Assembly (NCBI GenBank): GCA_963576475.1
Contig: OY754978.1
Location: 9,995,299-10,059,298 of the forward strand
Origin: Molanna angustata
Lineage: Eukaryota; Arthropoda; Insecta; Trichoptera; Molannidae
Reading direction: 5' to 3'
DNA length: 64,000 bases
Shown: one piece after another, positions 1 to 11,190 of the stretch
Numbering within the stretch: the first letter of the stretch is position 1
Layout of the letters: the number at the start of each line of letters is the position of its first letter
Notes under the pieces: model-generated
The model's database searches: none
Told to the model about the DNA's origin: nothing
Seen by the model: the letters and a program-made list of their open reading frames with translations, nothing else
Program-made: the position numbers and the translations under genes

Positions 1-350
1 TTGTCAATTTTTAAATATGTTGAATAAATGTATTAGAACGTTATCAGCGGAGTTTTCTTTGAAATATTTGGTACTTAATTCCAAAAATTAATAAAATTAT
101 TTTGATAACCTTTAAATCATAATTATTTACTTCATTTTGTTATCTATGTTTATTCTTTATTTTTTTTTCGACATTGTTTATATTTTATATAGGTACTCTG
201 AATTTAGATTTCATATAAGTAAAATATTTTTACAGTATTAATTTTTCCCTTCTTACACTTTCTAAATGTACACTATACACTTTATACTGTTAGGTTTGGT
301 TACTTTTTTGAATTCCTATCTTTTACTATTTCTTTCAATTAGCTTTTTTT

Positions 351-500
351 CTAACAAACAAGTGATTTCTGCCCAGAGAAGCGGAAATCGCTTAGTATTT
401 TTTCTAACAAACAAGTGATTTCTGCCCAGAGAAGCGGAAATCGCTTAGTATTTTGAAATGAATTTCTCCTTTGCTGGTAATCTAACCTATGTCGCATACA
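351..500 (-). repeat. SINE-A fragment with a 53-bp tandem duplication
   Basis: The unit beginning ctaacaaacaagtgatttct at 351 is repeated exactly from 404. It contains AGTGATTTCTGCCCAGAGAAGC, the reverse complement of the SINE-A body at 9771-9795. The following ATGAATTTCTCCTTTGCTGG matches the SINE-A head region. Confidence 0.65.
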
Positions 501-689
501 TAAAAGTAAAACTTATCATCACCAATTCTTAGTTTTTTTTAATTTATTTGAAAAAAATGGGCAACGTACAATAATATTTTTTTAAACAAATATAATAAAT
601 AAGAATAGCAACATAAGTAATTGTAATTTAATCAGCCCACCTTTGATTTCATTGTGCATTGTACTCACTACTGGTAACAAAAAAAAAAA

Positions 690-1125
690 TAAAAAATATT
701 ATTCCTGTCTAACGTGGCTCCTGAAAAGAGTCCTGGACATACCGAATATGTCCACGGACCTGATCTTTTCCAAATTATTATACGTGGTAAGGCATCGGTA
801 CAGTGGCGAATTTTGAGCGGCATTAGTGTTTTTTTTGTCTAAAAAGAACGTTGAGGTGTGTCTTGTTCGTCTGTTTGGTATGTTGAAGTTAATAATTTTC
901 AGAAGGTCTGTACAGTCAATATTGAAGTTTATTATGTCATAAAGGTACATTAAGTCTGAGGTCCTTCGTCTTGTTTGTAAAGTCTGCAATTCATGTTTGT
1001 AGTTATTACCAAATTTGTACTTCATATGTTTCAAAAATATTTGTTGTATTCGTTCTATATTATTAATATAAATATTATATTGTGGATTCCAGATGACTGA
1101 TGCATGCTCCAATTGACTTCTAACA
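690..1125 (-). mobile_element. CR1-like LINE, C-terminal ORF2 fragment
   Basis: The minus frame (137 codons, 699-1112) reads MEHASVIWNPQYNIYINNIERIQ and AQNSPLYRCLTTYN. It aligns with EYASVVWNPRYTTYIDRIEK and AQNSFIYRSCNTFN of the intact element at 48633-51473. The 5' part is missing. Confidence 0.8.
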
Positions 1126-1387
1126 ATTGTGTTATATAGTAAGATAAATGTTTTAATAATATTTTTATAGTTGTATTAATAATGCATGGAAAACACTATA
1201 TTTTTTATGTAGAAAGAATTGAACTATAAGCACAAAGAATATTAAAAACAAAATATTTTTTAAGTAGGTATATTTTTTCATATATTCTTAAATTCTACAT
1301 ATAAATAAAATAATGTAATCGAAATATTTAAGTACATAATTGATATATAATATTCATCTAACTAATTGATATTGTATTCCGATGAAT

Positions 1388-4300
1388 TCACGCAGAAGAG
1401 TGTGCTCCTTCTAGAGTTGGGGGGATTGGAGGATATGGGATGTAGTTGGCTGGTGGATACGGAGAGTCTGCTTCACCCGAGCTGTGGTCATGAGCTGCTT
1501 CGTGTTGGATTACTTCCTTTTGGATGCCGGCATGGACCCTCTCGATTGGAGCATGAGAAGAAGATTCTTCGTGGACGGGGTAAACGGGAATATAGTGAAC
1601 TTTCTTGTAGTGGCTGAAGCCCAGGGATGGCCAGACGCTGTAAGGGTAAAATATATATATATTATGCTGTCATATTGATGTTGAACATGACCAATGGCTT
1701 ATTACCAACAAGATGAAGTAGGCATAGTTTCTGGCAAACAACTTGAGAAATCAAGTGGGCTACGCCGAGCGCTAATTTGATTTTTTTGCTTGTTTGCTAT
1801 ACATATATGAAAACCTCCCATTATCACAACGAAAACTCTCAGTTATTTGCCGGAAACTAGATGTCGATTTAACAAATTTGGCAACTAGCAGGCAACTAAC
1901 TAAATAAATAATTTAATTTATTTATTTATTATTATTACACAAAACAGATACAACATAATATACAAACTAACTTATAACGCCCCACTAAGCAAAAGCCTGT
2001 TCTGGGACTGTTATTTTTACACAGTTGAGTATCTTTATTCAACTGTAATTTTCATATTTTCACAAGTTATAAAAGAAGATTAGGTAAAAAAGAGTAAAAA
2101 AAATGTAAAATGAATGATACAAAAACACAAAAAAAATCAATTGTACAAAATATTGAAAAAAAAGCAAATACAAATAGTATTGACAGAAAAAAAATGTGAA
2201 TATAAATATGACATGTGCCGGGTTACAAATGTCAAATAATTATTTAACACGAACCCAATAACAAGTTGCCACATTCTGGAGACTTATGATATTAATCGTC
2301 TCACAGATCCAGACTGAAAACACAATTAAAAACTGTGTTTCCATCGGTAATTGAACCCGAGATGTTTGGATCATTTGTTGTTGAAAACCATTATAAAAAC
2401 CGTCATAAAACCCATTCGTTGTTATATAATTTAAATTCACAAAGCATTGAATGTTATTTTTTAAAAGCCAACATTAATGGTTCAATTTTTTTTTTACAAA
2501 TTTGACAGTCATTTCTGAAAAACATAAATCTAAAACACTTAATTTATTTCATTCAACATTATTCAACCAAACGTTGAAAGGATGCAGAATTATTTATTTA
2601 TTTATTTATTACTTCATGTAGATACAATAAAAAAATAGAAGCGTGAACAACAGACAAACACGTATAAGACGATACATGAATGTCGACGAGGCGATGAATG
2701 TGTGTCAAGATAGAAGTAATTGGCGTACTCTGCCTACCCCGTGAGGGATATGTCGTGATGGTATGTATGCATGTAGATACAATAATATGTACAATGGCGA
2801 GTTTATAGCTGTAAGGCAATTTCTTCCAACCAACCAATTTTGAATATTTATTCATTTATTTACTTTTTCTCAGAAAGCTATAGCTATAATTTATTTATTT
2901 TACATTACATTTATTGTATAAAAGTTGAGCCAAAAGTGCTTTATTCAATTTAAATTGTTGATTATACAGTAATTGATTACACAGTTTAAAAATTCATAAG
3001 AAAATACAAGATAAAAGAAAATTTAAAAAGATAGATAAAATAGATAGATAAGCCCGCCATTGTGCACTTGTGCTCAGAAAGTTTAAAATAAATAAAAAAA
3101 ACAAAGATATGCACATTTACAATAAACGAGTATGTTTCAGGATGAGGAGGATGGTTCTTTAGTGAATGAGGAGGGGGTTGTTGGATTGTGTATTAGAGTT
3201 TAAGAACATCTTTATCTGTTTTTGATAATGTTGTAAAGTGTCATGAAAAATATCTGTATGTTTGAAATGTGTATTATGTATAATCTCGCTGAATTCTAAG
3301 TATGTCTGTTCGGTACATGGAGTGATACAGTTTTGAGTATATCAGGGGAATCGATCAAGTAATTGCAAATGTTGTATATTTCGTCAAAGTATAGTCTCCT
3401 GTCCTGCAATCTATTCATGTTGAAAATTTGGGTTGAATAAAGTTTATCAACATTTTTTTATGAAAAGGATTTTACTTTTTAGTGATTTTTTCCGTGAGCA
3501 GATTTTTTGCAGGTCCTTTTCTTTCAAAGCTTGTGTAAATATTATACAAACTATTACTACGTTTTAATAGTAAGTGTAGAAACTATAGCTACGTTATAAT
3601 TATCTTAACTTTAACAAATAAATCAAAACAAGATAGTAAATTTGAAATTAGTGAGATGTTTTAATAGAGTTAGCATATTATTTTTCCATATACATACTTT
3701 AATTCTGGAACATGGACCGGAGCTTCAACGACCGGAACAGGAGAAGCCTTCTTGTGGAAGATCTGAAATATTTTATGGTTGGAGGCAGAGTCTTTGATGT
3801 GTTGAAACATGGAGTGAATATGCCATGGCTTCTTTGCTGGAGCTTCTTCTACATGTACGGGAACCTACAAAAACATAATTCTATTTATATTTTCATGAAC
3901 AAACATCCTCGTTATAATTTTTTTTAAGAGGACTTAATTATATTGTGTGTAAATTTCCATCCCGAAACATTTGTAAACCAGACGAATCGGATTTATTTTA
4001 TCTATTAGATGGTAATAAAAAAATGTGATTTATAAAGCAACTCGCTCGCGCGAGTCGCTATTATCATTCTCGACTAACCAAACCTAACCGAAAATTATAG
4101 GGGATGTAAAAAAATACGACAACGAAATAATAGTATGATGTGTACGTAAATTTCAATTTCCGTTAATATATGGTCAGGTTTAGTTAGTCTATAATGATAA
4201 TCGCGCGAGCGAGTTGATATATAAATTGCATGGAAATTGGTTAAAGGAAAAATTTTATCGATACTTTTTCTCTTTACATTTTTTTTGGTTCTTAAGTACT

Positions 4301-5901
4301 GTTAAATATAAACTAACATGTTGGATCTCAGGTTCTTGAAATATGACTGGCTGCACGTGCACTGGCTTCACATGGACTGGAACCTCCACAACCTCGTTAT
4401 TGTGATGAAACTTTTGGAATATGTGATGGGATTCGCTTGGCACAGCTGCAATGGTGATAGCCTAAAACAAAATAAATAAAATTAGTGTTCCTTAAATGGA
4501 AAGACATCTGGGAGTCCAAATCACAAGAGGCAGCTAACTCTGCACAAACAGGCCCCAGTCGCCTTCAATCAATAAAAGAAGAAGTGTTACTGTGATACCT
4601 AACGCTTTCGATGGTCAATCCCCTGGAAATTGACTATAAAAAATTAACCACACCATAGGAAAACAACTTGAATCCGTGCGAAGAGCGCGAATTTGTGTCT
4701 TTTTACTTTGTTGGTATATGTGCAGTTCGCCCCCCTCCACGGCGAATAGGCCCAAAAAGTTTGGCCAAAACTATATTTCTAACAGTTCGAAATATGGTTT
4801 TGTGATCGAAGCTATATTAAAATTAATTAAATTGATGCATCTAAGTAGTTCCTTTAAGAAGTTCTGTCATAATTATAGTGCCTTCCTATTGTTAGATTTT
4901 TTACAGAGATCTTGGTCATATCCCTGATGTTTCTCATTTTTAAAAGATCTAAAGTCAATGACAGTCCACGAATTTGAATCTTCTATTCACATTCTTCGAT
5001 TGTTCTTTTTGCACTATGGTGCCGAGATTGCTAATCTAGAGGGCTCCATGAACTACTTTTCGTTCTACGCGTTTTTTTCTTGTCGCTCACTTAGCGTTCT
5101 GTGAAGGGGCCCGTTTACAGTCCCCATATGCAGAGCGGGTGGTGGTGGTAGTAACGAAATGTATCTAAGTTTGTATAAATTATATTGAATTTTTAAAACT
5201 ATAATTAACAAAAATAGATGCGTATACAAAGGCTAGTAGGTATCCATGTTCCAGGTAGAATGGTTCGCAGACCTCAATTACTTCATGTTCTAACAAGCAG
5301 AACGAATATCAGGAAAAATTCAACAATTACACGCATATGCAGCCAATATAACAATACATTCTCAGCTGAGATAGACATATTCAACGCGAAATATTACAGA
5401 TTTAGACATGATGTTCTGAAGGTGATGCGCAACCAATATCCCTCTGTCCTGTCCTCCTAGTCTCTCTTCTCTCATTTCTCTTCCCTTCTCTAGTTATTGT
5501 ATATGTGTGTATGTATGTATGTGTACTTATGTATGTATGTGTGTGTGATGGTGTGTGAGGGTGTGTGTGTGTGAGGGTGTGTATGAAGGTGTTTGTATGA
5601 ATATTTTTGGCTTGTAAACTGTTATTTGTTTTTATATTATGTTGATGGAATGCTTTTTTTGGCTCTAACACTGTAAAAATGATATTGTATCATTAAACTA
5701 TAAATGAGCTGTAGCTTCCCAAAATAAAAAAAATAAATTTTATTGAATTATTGAAACTATAATTAACAAAATAGATGCGTTAAATAATTAAATAATTCTT
5801 AATCTTCAAATAGATTTTTATAATTTGTTATTTGTTACTTAATGTTTAAAAATAATATGTTTAACACTTACCAATAGAACTGAAAACTTAATACACTTCA
5901 T
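1388..5901 (-). CDS. G1: four-exon secreted PVHV-motif protein
   Basis: Exons on the minus strand are 5901-5872, 4461-4318, 3864-3698 and 1637-1388. Junctions are GTAAGT donor, TTTTAG acceptor, GTTAGT donor, TTGTAG acceptor, GTATGT donor and CCTTACAG acceptor. The lengths (30, 144, 167 and 250 nt) keep one frame and give 196 residues plus TGA. Exon 1 codes MKCIKFSVLL, and the signal peptide continues into exon 2 as AITIAAVPS. The mature part is rich in His, Pro and Val, with repeated PVHV motifs (about residues 36-45, 59-62 and 107-111), a Tyr/Pro stretch (HYIPVYP, PPANYIPYPP) and no cysteine. A TATAAAA box and TCAGT initiator lie 84-90 and about 57 bp upstream of the ATG. I do not recognise the family. 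A secreted structural or defence protein is possible. The exon structure is well supported, the function unknown. Confidence 0.82.
1910..2225 (-). repeat. LINE 3' UTR-like A-rich repeat
   Basis: It opens with ATTTATTTATT tails and contains GCCCCACTAAGCAAAAGCCTGTTCTGGGACTG. Related wording occurs at 36860-36910 and 62045-62090. There is no coding content. Confidence 0.4.
2225..2378 (-). repeat. SINE-B copy
   Basis: It contains TTGCCACATTCTGGAGACTTATGATATTAATCGTCTC, which is the reverse complement of the tail at 58800-58870. A decayed tRNA-like B box (GGTAATTGAACCCGAG on the plus strand) follows. Confidence 0.7.
2590..2790 (+). repeat. RTE-type LINE 3' end
   Basis: ACGATACATGAATGTCGACGAGGCGATGAATG is related in translation to the MRRCMNVDEARNA end at 42793. 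CCCCGTGAGGGATATGTCGTGATGGTATGTATG is the common lepidopteran RTE 3' terminus. Confidence 0.6.
2863..3475 (-). mobile_element. CR1/Jockey-like LINE 3' fragment
   Basis: It is nearly colinear with 52848-53345. On the minus strand a decayed C-terminus with NRLQDRRLYFDEIYN and FKNTDIFHDT can be read through several stops. Confidence 0.65.
4038..4216. repeat. foldback MITE in intron 2 of G1
   Basis: Left arm CAACTCGCTCGCGCGA...TATTATCATT...GACTAACCAAACCTAACC (4038-4090) pairs with the right arm ending ATAATGATAATCGCGCGAGCGAGTTG (4172-4216). A few mismatches and one 5-bp gap interrupt the pairing. The loop is about 80 bp. Confidence 0.65.
4690..5155 (+). repeat. R1-type LINE 3' UTR
   Basis: It contains TTTTTGCACTATGGTGCCGAGATTGCTAATCTAGAGGGCTCCATGA and a terminus CAGTCCCCATATGCAGAGCGGGT, also found at 6955-7096 and inverted at 45595-45745. 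It lies in intron 1 of G1. Confidence 0.75.
5184..5780 (+). mobile_element. LINE C-terminal fragment flanked by a 38-bp direct repeat
   Basis: The frame 5218-5460 reads RMVRRPQLLHVLTSRTN and EIDIFNAKYYRFRHDVLKV, like the end of CR1/Jockey ORF2. A GT-rich 3' UTR and an A-rich tail near 5730 follow. The flanks 5184-5222 and 5742-5780 repeat attgaatt(t/a)tt(a/g)aaactataattaac and continue through atagatgcgt. The insertion is within intron 1 of G1. Confidence 0.75.
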
Positions 5902-5955
5902 TTTGATTTTGTTCAATTTTCACTTGGATAAAGCACTTATTATTGTTGAGTGACA

Positions 5956-5991
5956 ACTGATGATTATATGAGGTCAATTTTGACTTTTATA
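5956..5991 (-). promoter_or_regulatory. TATA box and initiator of G1
   Basis: On the minus strand TATAAAA occupies 5991-5985 and an arthropod-type TCAGT initiator 5960-5956. The spacing is about 33 bp from the TATA start to the initiator A. This puts the transcription start near 5958 and leaves a 5' UTR of about 57 nt before the ATG at 5901. Confidence 0.6.
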
Positions 5992-6404
5992 TTTTTAAAA
6001 TTATGTAGTAAAATTACTTTACGAAATATTTTATTTCAAAATTATATTTTGTCACCGTACAATCGGATCTAGCCGCAGGCGTGGAACACTACTAACGACA
6101 CGCCTTATAAATGTAACCTGGTAAATTATGTTAATATGTCTATTCAAAGTTGCATCAGTTATATATTGTCTATATTGAATACATTTATACTACTTAGATT
6201 TATATATTTAATAATGTGTATCTTACCGCAAAGTGGTAACAATTACAGGTAAAAAAAAAGTAGTTGGTTGGTAGGTACTCGAATTAAGGGGAAGAAAAAG
6301 GACAAAATGGAGTAAAGAAATATCTACTTAATATCAAGTTAAATATTAAAAAAATGTATACATTTACACATAACACAAACTATAAATTAGAGAATTGTAT
6401 TACT

Positions 6405-7225
6405 TACTTCCGATGGCCATACAACTCCGGTAGACCTTTAGCCTCCTGAACAATAGCTTTCCAAGCCTTCCTGTCAGCTGCAGTGGACTCCCAGTCATCA
6501 CAAGCATTCAGCATCTCCTTGAAATCTCCTTGGGTTGTTCCAGACTTTTGGACTTCTCAATTTCTCACAGGACACGGTAACTTTAAAAGCTATCTCCATC
6601 GCTTCAACATTGCTCCCTCTTCCTCATGTCAGTTTTGTCAATGTCCGGACCAAACTTCGGATCACATCCTTTGGGAGTGTTCCCACTCAATTGTGTCCTC
6701 TTACAGATCGGAGCTCCTCGTTGCTGTCCGTGGGCCTCTTCAAGGTCCCATTGGACATGCGGACTTAGTGATCTCGAAGAACAATTACAAAGCCTTCAAA
6801 CGATTTTGCCATAGATACGGTGCCTTATTATCCGAAGATTCTCACTGACTTTTCTGTTTCCAGAAATCTTGGTCTCTTCTCTGATGCCCTATATATATGG
6901 ATCTGAAGTCGCCGACAGTCCGCAAGTGTGAATCTCAATTCGCACTTGTTGATTGTTCTTTTTGCACCATGGTGCCGAGATTGCTAATCTAGAGGGCTCC
7001 ATGAGCTACTCTTCGTGCCATGCATTGTTTTTTTTTGTCATTCATTCTAGCGTTCTGCGAAGGGGCCGTTGACAGTCCCCATATGCGGAGCGGGTAAAAA
7101 AAAAAAAAAAAAAGCATTCAGCATGTTCAGATCTCGGGTAACATTGTCCATCAATCTCTGCCTTGGTCTTCCCAGGGGTCTCTTGCGCACAGGGTTATTT
7201 TGCAGAATACATTTTGTGGCTCTTT
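6405..7225 (-). mobile_element. RTE-type LINE C-terminus, interrupted
   Basis: On the minus strand NPVRKRPLGRPRQRLMDNVTRDLNMLNA (7220-7113) continues at 6514-6408 as CDDWESTAADRKAWKAIVQEAKGLPELYGHRK and a stop. The junction is split by the R1-type insertion. GRPRQRW/DRKAW is the usual RTE C-terminal signature. Confidence 0.78.
6515..7111 (+). mobile_element. R1-type LINE 3' end nested in the RTE fragment
   Basis: The frame to 6848 contains TGHGNFKSYLHRF and CQFCQCPDQTSDHILWEC, the CX2CX8HX4C zinc knuckle of R1-like ORF2. A 3' UTR and poly(A) tail (7096-7113) follow. A target duplication aagcattcagcat lies at 6502-6514 and 7112-7124. Confidence 0.82.
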
Positions 7226-7649
7226 TGAATTGTAGAAGGTGGGAATTGTGATATAGCTTGTTACAAAAAAATGTTATAGTTAAGGCCCTTGTATACCCTA
7301 GGCATATAGATGTACACAAATATGCTAACTTAATTACCTTTTAATGTATGAAATACGAAAAAATATTTTATATAATCTAATATGTGATATGTAATATTTT
7401 TTCGTGAAGAAAATGTAAAATTTAGAGTTTTTTTAAATAGCAAGAATAGCCAATAAATATAAAAATCGTAAAAAACCCAGCCGGTAGATTTCATATTCTC
7501 TTTCGATTAAAGTAAAAATCTACATCATAGGCCTTATAGTTTTTTTTGCTAAACATAATAATAAAATAAAAAGGGTAACTAATTTTACCAGAAAAGTATT
7601 ATACAAAGTCAAATTTAAAAACCCTCATGTAATAAAATAAAGACTGTCC

Positions 7650-8940
7650 ATTATATAAAAAGGGAGAAGTATTGAACTGTACCAACTATAGAGGCATCGG
7701 GCTTTTAAGCACGGCATATATGGTCTTCGCAGGAGTTCTGTTCTTGCGACTTCTACCGTTCGTGGAAGATGTCAACGGCAATATCAAAGCGGATTTTGGG
7801 CAGGCAGGTCAACTATTGACCAAATATTCACCCTTCGACAGATACTTGAAAAAACTCAGATACTGAATTCAATGTCGAGACTCATCACCTATTCGTGGTT
7901 TTCATGGCTGCCTATGATAGTGTGAAGAGGAGAAAATTGTATGAAGCAATGTTGGAGATGGGTATCCCTCTAAAGCTCATACGCCTGGTTCGAGCAACAA
8001 TGTCCTGCTGGAGCATAAAAATACAGTAAAGCACATCAGAACAATTTCGAACATACAGTGGATTATGCCAGGGCGACGCCAATGTGCGCTTGCTGATCAA
8101 TGTAGTGCTGGAAAAAGCCATAAGGGACTAAAATATAGAGAGATCCGGTACCATCTTTATAAAGTCAAGTCAAGTAATTGCATATGCAGACGACATTTAC
8201 ATAATGGCTAGAACCCTGTCTTGTATGAAGAACAATTTCGATAGACTGGAGCGTGCGGCAAATGCTTCTAAGACTAAATATATATGTCAGCGAAGAAAGG
8301 TCCTCAAAATAATATTACGACGAGAGGTAATGAGGAGATATTAGTGGGTGAACATCGGGTAGCATTGATTGTATTCTTCACCTACCTGGGATCATTGGTC
8401 ACCTCGGACAATAATATCAGCATGGAAATAAAAGCGAAGCAACTCAACTCAAACATCTCAAGTCAAGACTAATCTCGCGAAATACTAGATCCTTATATAC
8501 AGAACTCTTCTCCGACCAGTCTTAACATACGAAGCGGAATGTTGGGTACTGACTAAAAAGGACGAAAATGTGTTATTGGTGTTTGAAAGGAAGATGTTAA
8601 GGAAACTAACGATGGAGGGACTTGGAAAACATGGTATTATCATGAGCTAGAGGATATGTACAACGAAACGAATATAGTTCAATTAATTAAAATTCGGCGC
8701 CTACGTTGGCTTGGACATATTTGCCGGATGCATGATGATCGTATTCCTAAAGAGGTATTAGGCACCTGTCCCGAAGGCAGAAGAAGTAGAGGCAGACCGA
8801 AGTTGAGATGGCTGGACGAAGTGCTGTACGATATAAGAGAAATGGTCCTGTTAAGTTGGAGAAGACTGGCGGTCGATAGGGCGGGATGGAGACGATTTCT
8901 GGAAGAAGCCAGCGAACTGTAGTGCCAGTGGTGATGATGA
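7650..8940 (+). mobile_element. decayed RTE-clade reverse transcriptase
   Basis: Fragments in several frames follow in order: NCTNYRGIGLLSTAY, VFMAAYDSVKR (motif A), QGDA (motif B), an AYADDIYIM-like catalytic stretch near 8188, LGSLVTSDNNIS, LTYEAECWVLTKK and GRRSRGRPKLRWLDEV. Stops and frameshifts are frequent, so it is dead. Confidence 0.82.
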
Positions 8941-9434
8941 ATAGAATGAAGATGTAAAAAAACTGTTCTTTATTTTAAAGCCGTATGTTTTGGGGATACT
9001 GGGGAAAAGATTTTCAAAATATAGCCTACTATAATATCCTCTTAACACCAATTTTACATTTTGTATTATTTTATTTAAAAAATAATACACCCGAATACAA
9101 GTGGTCTGAATTAAGTTATGCTTTTTTAACTTAATGTTATTTCAAATTTAATCTTTAGTACTTCTCCTCGCGGGAAGTTCAAGTTTAGTTGCTGAAATAA
9201 TATCTCGCTTTTCGTGTGAAAGTGATATTATTCTATATGAAACATCTGCCAAGGAATGTGTATCAATTACTGCATTACACATTACATGACAAATACCTTA
9301 ATACTCGTAACTAATTATGTATAATATGTAATGTAGGTACATCCTCAAACGGATATGAATTGTGGTATGTCACAAATACTAATCTGGTTGTAGTAATGAA
9401 AAAAATATTGTGTGCAATATACTTTACTTTTGAC

Positions 9435-9650
9435 ATACTTAAGATAGGTTCAATGTTATCAATTGATCAAAAATGTTAAAAAAGTTATAGGACTACAAAA
9501 CTTTTATACTCAGTATTTTGAATTTTTGTTTCAGTTAGGGCCGTTATCAACTTTTGAATTTTTACTTTATTTTTCCATATATCTCAAAAACCATTTAAGC
9601 TGGAACCCTGAAAATTGGTACAAATATAGACAAATAAATATAGAAAAATA
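9435..9650 (+). repeat. fragment of the TCCAACTGTCGAT MITE family
   Basis: GGACTACAAAACTTTTATACTCAG, ATCAACTTTTGAATTTTTACTTTATTTTTCCATATA and AAAATTGGTACAAATATAGACAAAT match 14950-15120 closely. Neither terminus is present. Confidence 0.65.
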
Positions 9651-9870
9651 AACTGTGCCACGGCCGACCGCCGTGGCACAGTTGGTAAGCCGTTCGGTTT
9701 CTGTGCGGGCGTCCTGGGTTCGATTCCCAGCAGAGGAAAAATTTATTTAAATTCATTTCTCACGCAAATATTGCTTCTCTGGGCTGAAAGCACTGGGTGG
9801 TTGGGTTTAAATTGCCATACAGCAATAAATTCGCCACTTGCGCAGGGTGCAAGGAAGTGTTCATTTATTT
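9651..9870 (+). repeat. SINE-A, tRNA-derived head
   Basis: The A box TGGCACAGTTGG (9674-9685) and B box GGTTCGATTCC (9718-9728) are intact. A body with GCTTCTCTGGGCTGAAAGCACTGGG follows. It is not a tRNA gene, because no acceptor stem forms. Confidence 0.75.
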
Positions 9871-10059
9871 ATTTATATAGTGAATTGTAAATGACAACAT
9901 GGTTATATACCTACATCACAACAAACATCATATCCATACCATCGTGACATAAGGTCATATTACAAAGGTTATTTGAGAAAAATGTAAGGTCCCGTACTGA
10001 GAGAATACTGCTTGCGGTACCTTAAATTTTTCTTACATTATTCTTAAATAACTCCCGCA

Positions 10060-10385
10060 ATACGACCATATCCCTCAATTTGGGGTAACCAGCGACAGGT
10101 ATGTGGGTTTGCATAACCTCACAAATGGAAGCACGACACATGCATGTATACCCACAGATCAGTCTCGTCTCGCCTAAAAAGGCACTAAATTCAGAATATG
10201 CGGTGAATCTCATTGCTGAATTGTGTGATATGTTATTGTTGCCTGTTGTATTTTCGATTACCCGGCTCTAACAGAACACACTAACAGAAATGAATTTAAA
10301 TAAATTTCTCCTCTGCTGGGAATCGAACCCAGGACGCCCGTACAGAAACCGAACGGCATACTAACTGTGCCACGGCGGTCGGCAC
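10060..10385 (-). repeat. SINE-A, near full-length copy
   Basis: The tRNA-like head is at 10384-10310 (B box GGTTCGATTCC on the minus strand). The body contains AGCCGGGTAATCGAAAATACAACAGGCAACAATAACAT and AGTGCCTTTTTAGGCGAGACGAGAC, ending in GGTTACCCCAAATTGAGGGATAT. The body also occurs at 35296-35530. Confidence 0.72.
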
Positions 10386-10749
10386 TATATATGTACCTAG
10401 GACCTTGTAAAATTCATGAATTCCTGAAGGTATAATGTATGTAAATAATAATATATGTTACATGTAGGTTTGGTGATATCATATCCTCCCGATGATAAAT
10501 TCATTTTTTATATAAAAATGTGGTAAATGGTTGACCACATAAAATTTTCATTTGTCATTATATAATATCTATACGGAAGATATTTCACAACTATAATATA
10601 AAATATTTAAACATGACAGTCTCCAATTTAATTCTTAATAAAACAATTAAAGGTAAGTTTTAAATTTGTTTAAAAAATTATATTTTTTTAATTTCTTTAA
10701 AATTCAAATCTGAAATAATAAAAAGTTATTTAATTGATATTAAAGAAAA

Positions 10750-11190
10750 AAAATAATGTAAATTATTATTATTATTTATTTATAGGCAGGCAGCCAAGGC
10801 TGATGTGCCTATATCCACTGTCCAATTTTATTATTTGTTTGTAACTATTTTGCTGTGTCCAAAAAAAGTCCAGTCTATTCTTGAAAATATTAACATTTTC
10901 AGCATTCAAAACATGTTGGGGCAGTTTATTACAAGTATTCACCACTCTATTTGAAAGAAAATGCTTTCGAGGATTTGTCGAGAACCTACTTTTCACAAGT
11001 TTTTAGCTATAGCCACGCAAATTAGTGTTATGACTATATTGAAAGAGATTTTTCATGTTTACACAGTCATAATGACCTGATAATATTTTGAATGTTTCAA
11101 TAAGAGCTTTCCAGTTTTGACAGTTTTAAGAAGTCAAGTCTCGTATAGTGCACAAAGATATGTTCATTAGTGGTGAAAAATATACTATTT
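10750..11190 (-). mobile_element. LINE C-terminal fragment
   Basis: The minus frame reads NPRKHFLSNRVVNTCNKLPQHVLNAENVNIFKNRLDFFW, the conserved end of L2/CR1-like ORF2. It continues upstream in broken frames to about 11190. Confidence 0.72.

Noticed and set aside
1366..1617. 83-codon plus frame
   Set aside because: Antisense shadow of exon 4 of G1, whose minus frame is supported by splicing phase.
9661..9735. functional tRNA gene
   Set aside because: A and B boxes are present, but no acceptor stem or terminator; a related copy is followed by a SINE body.
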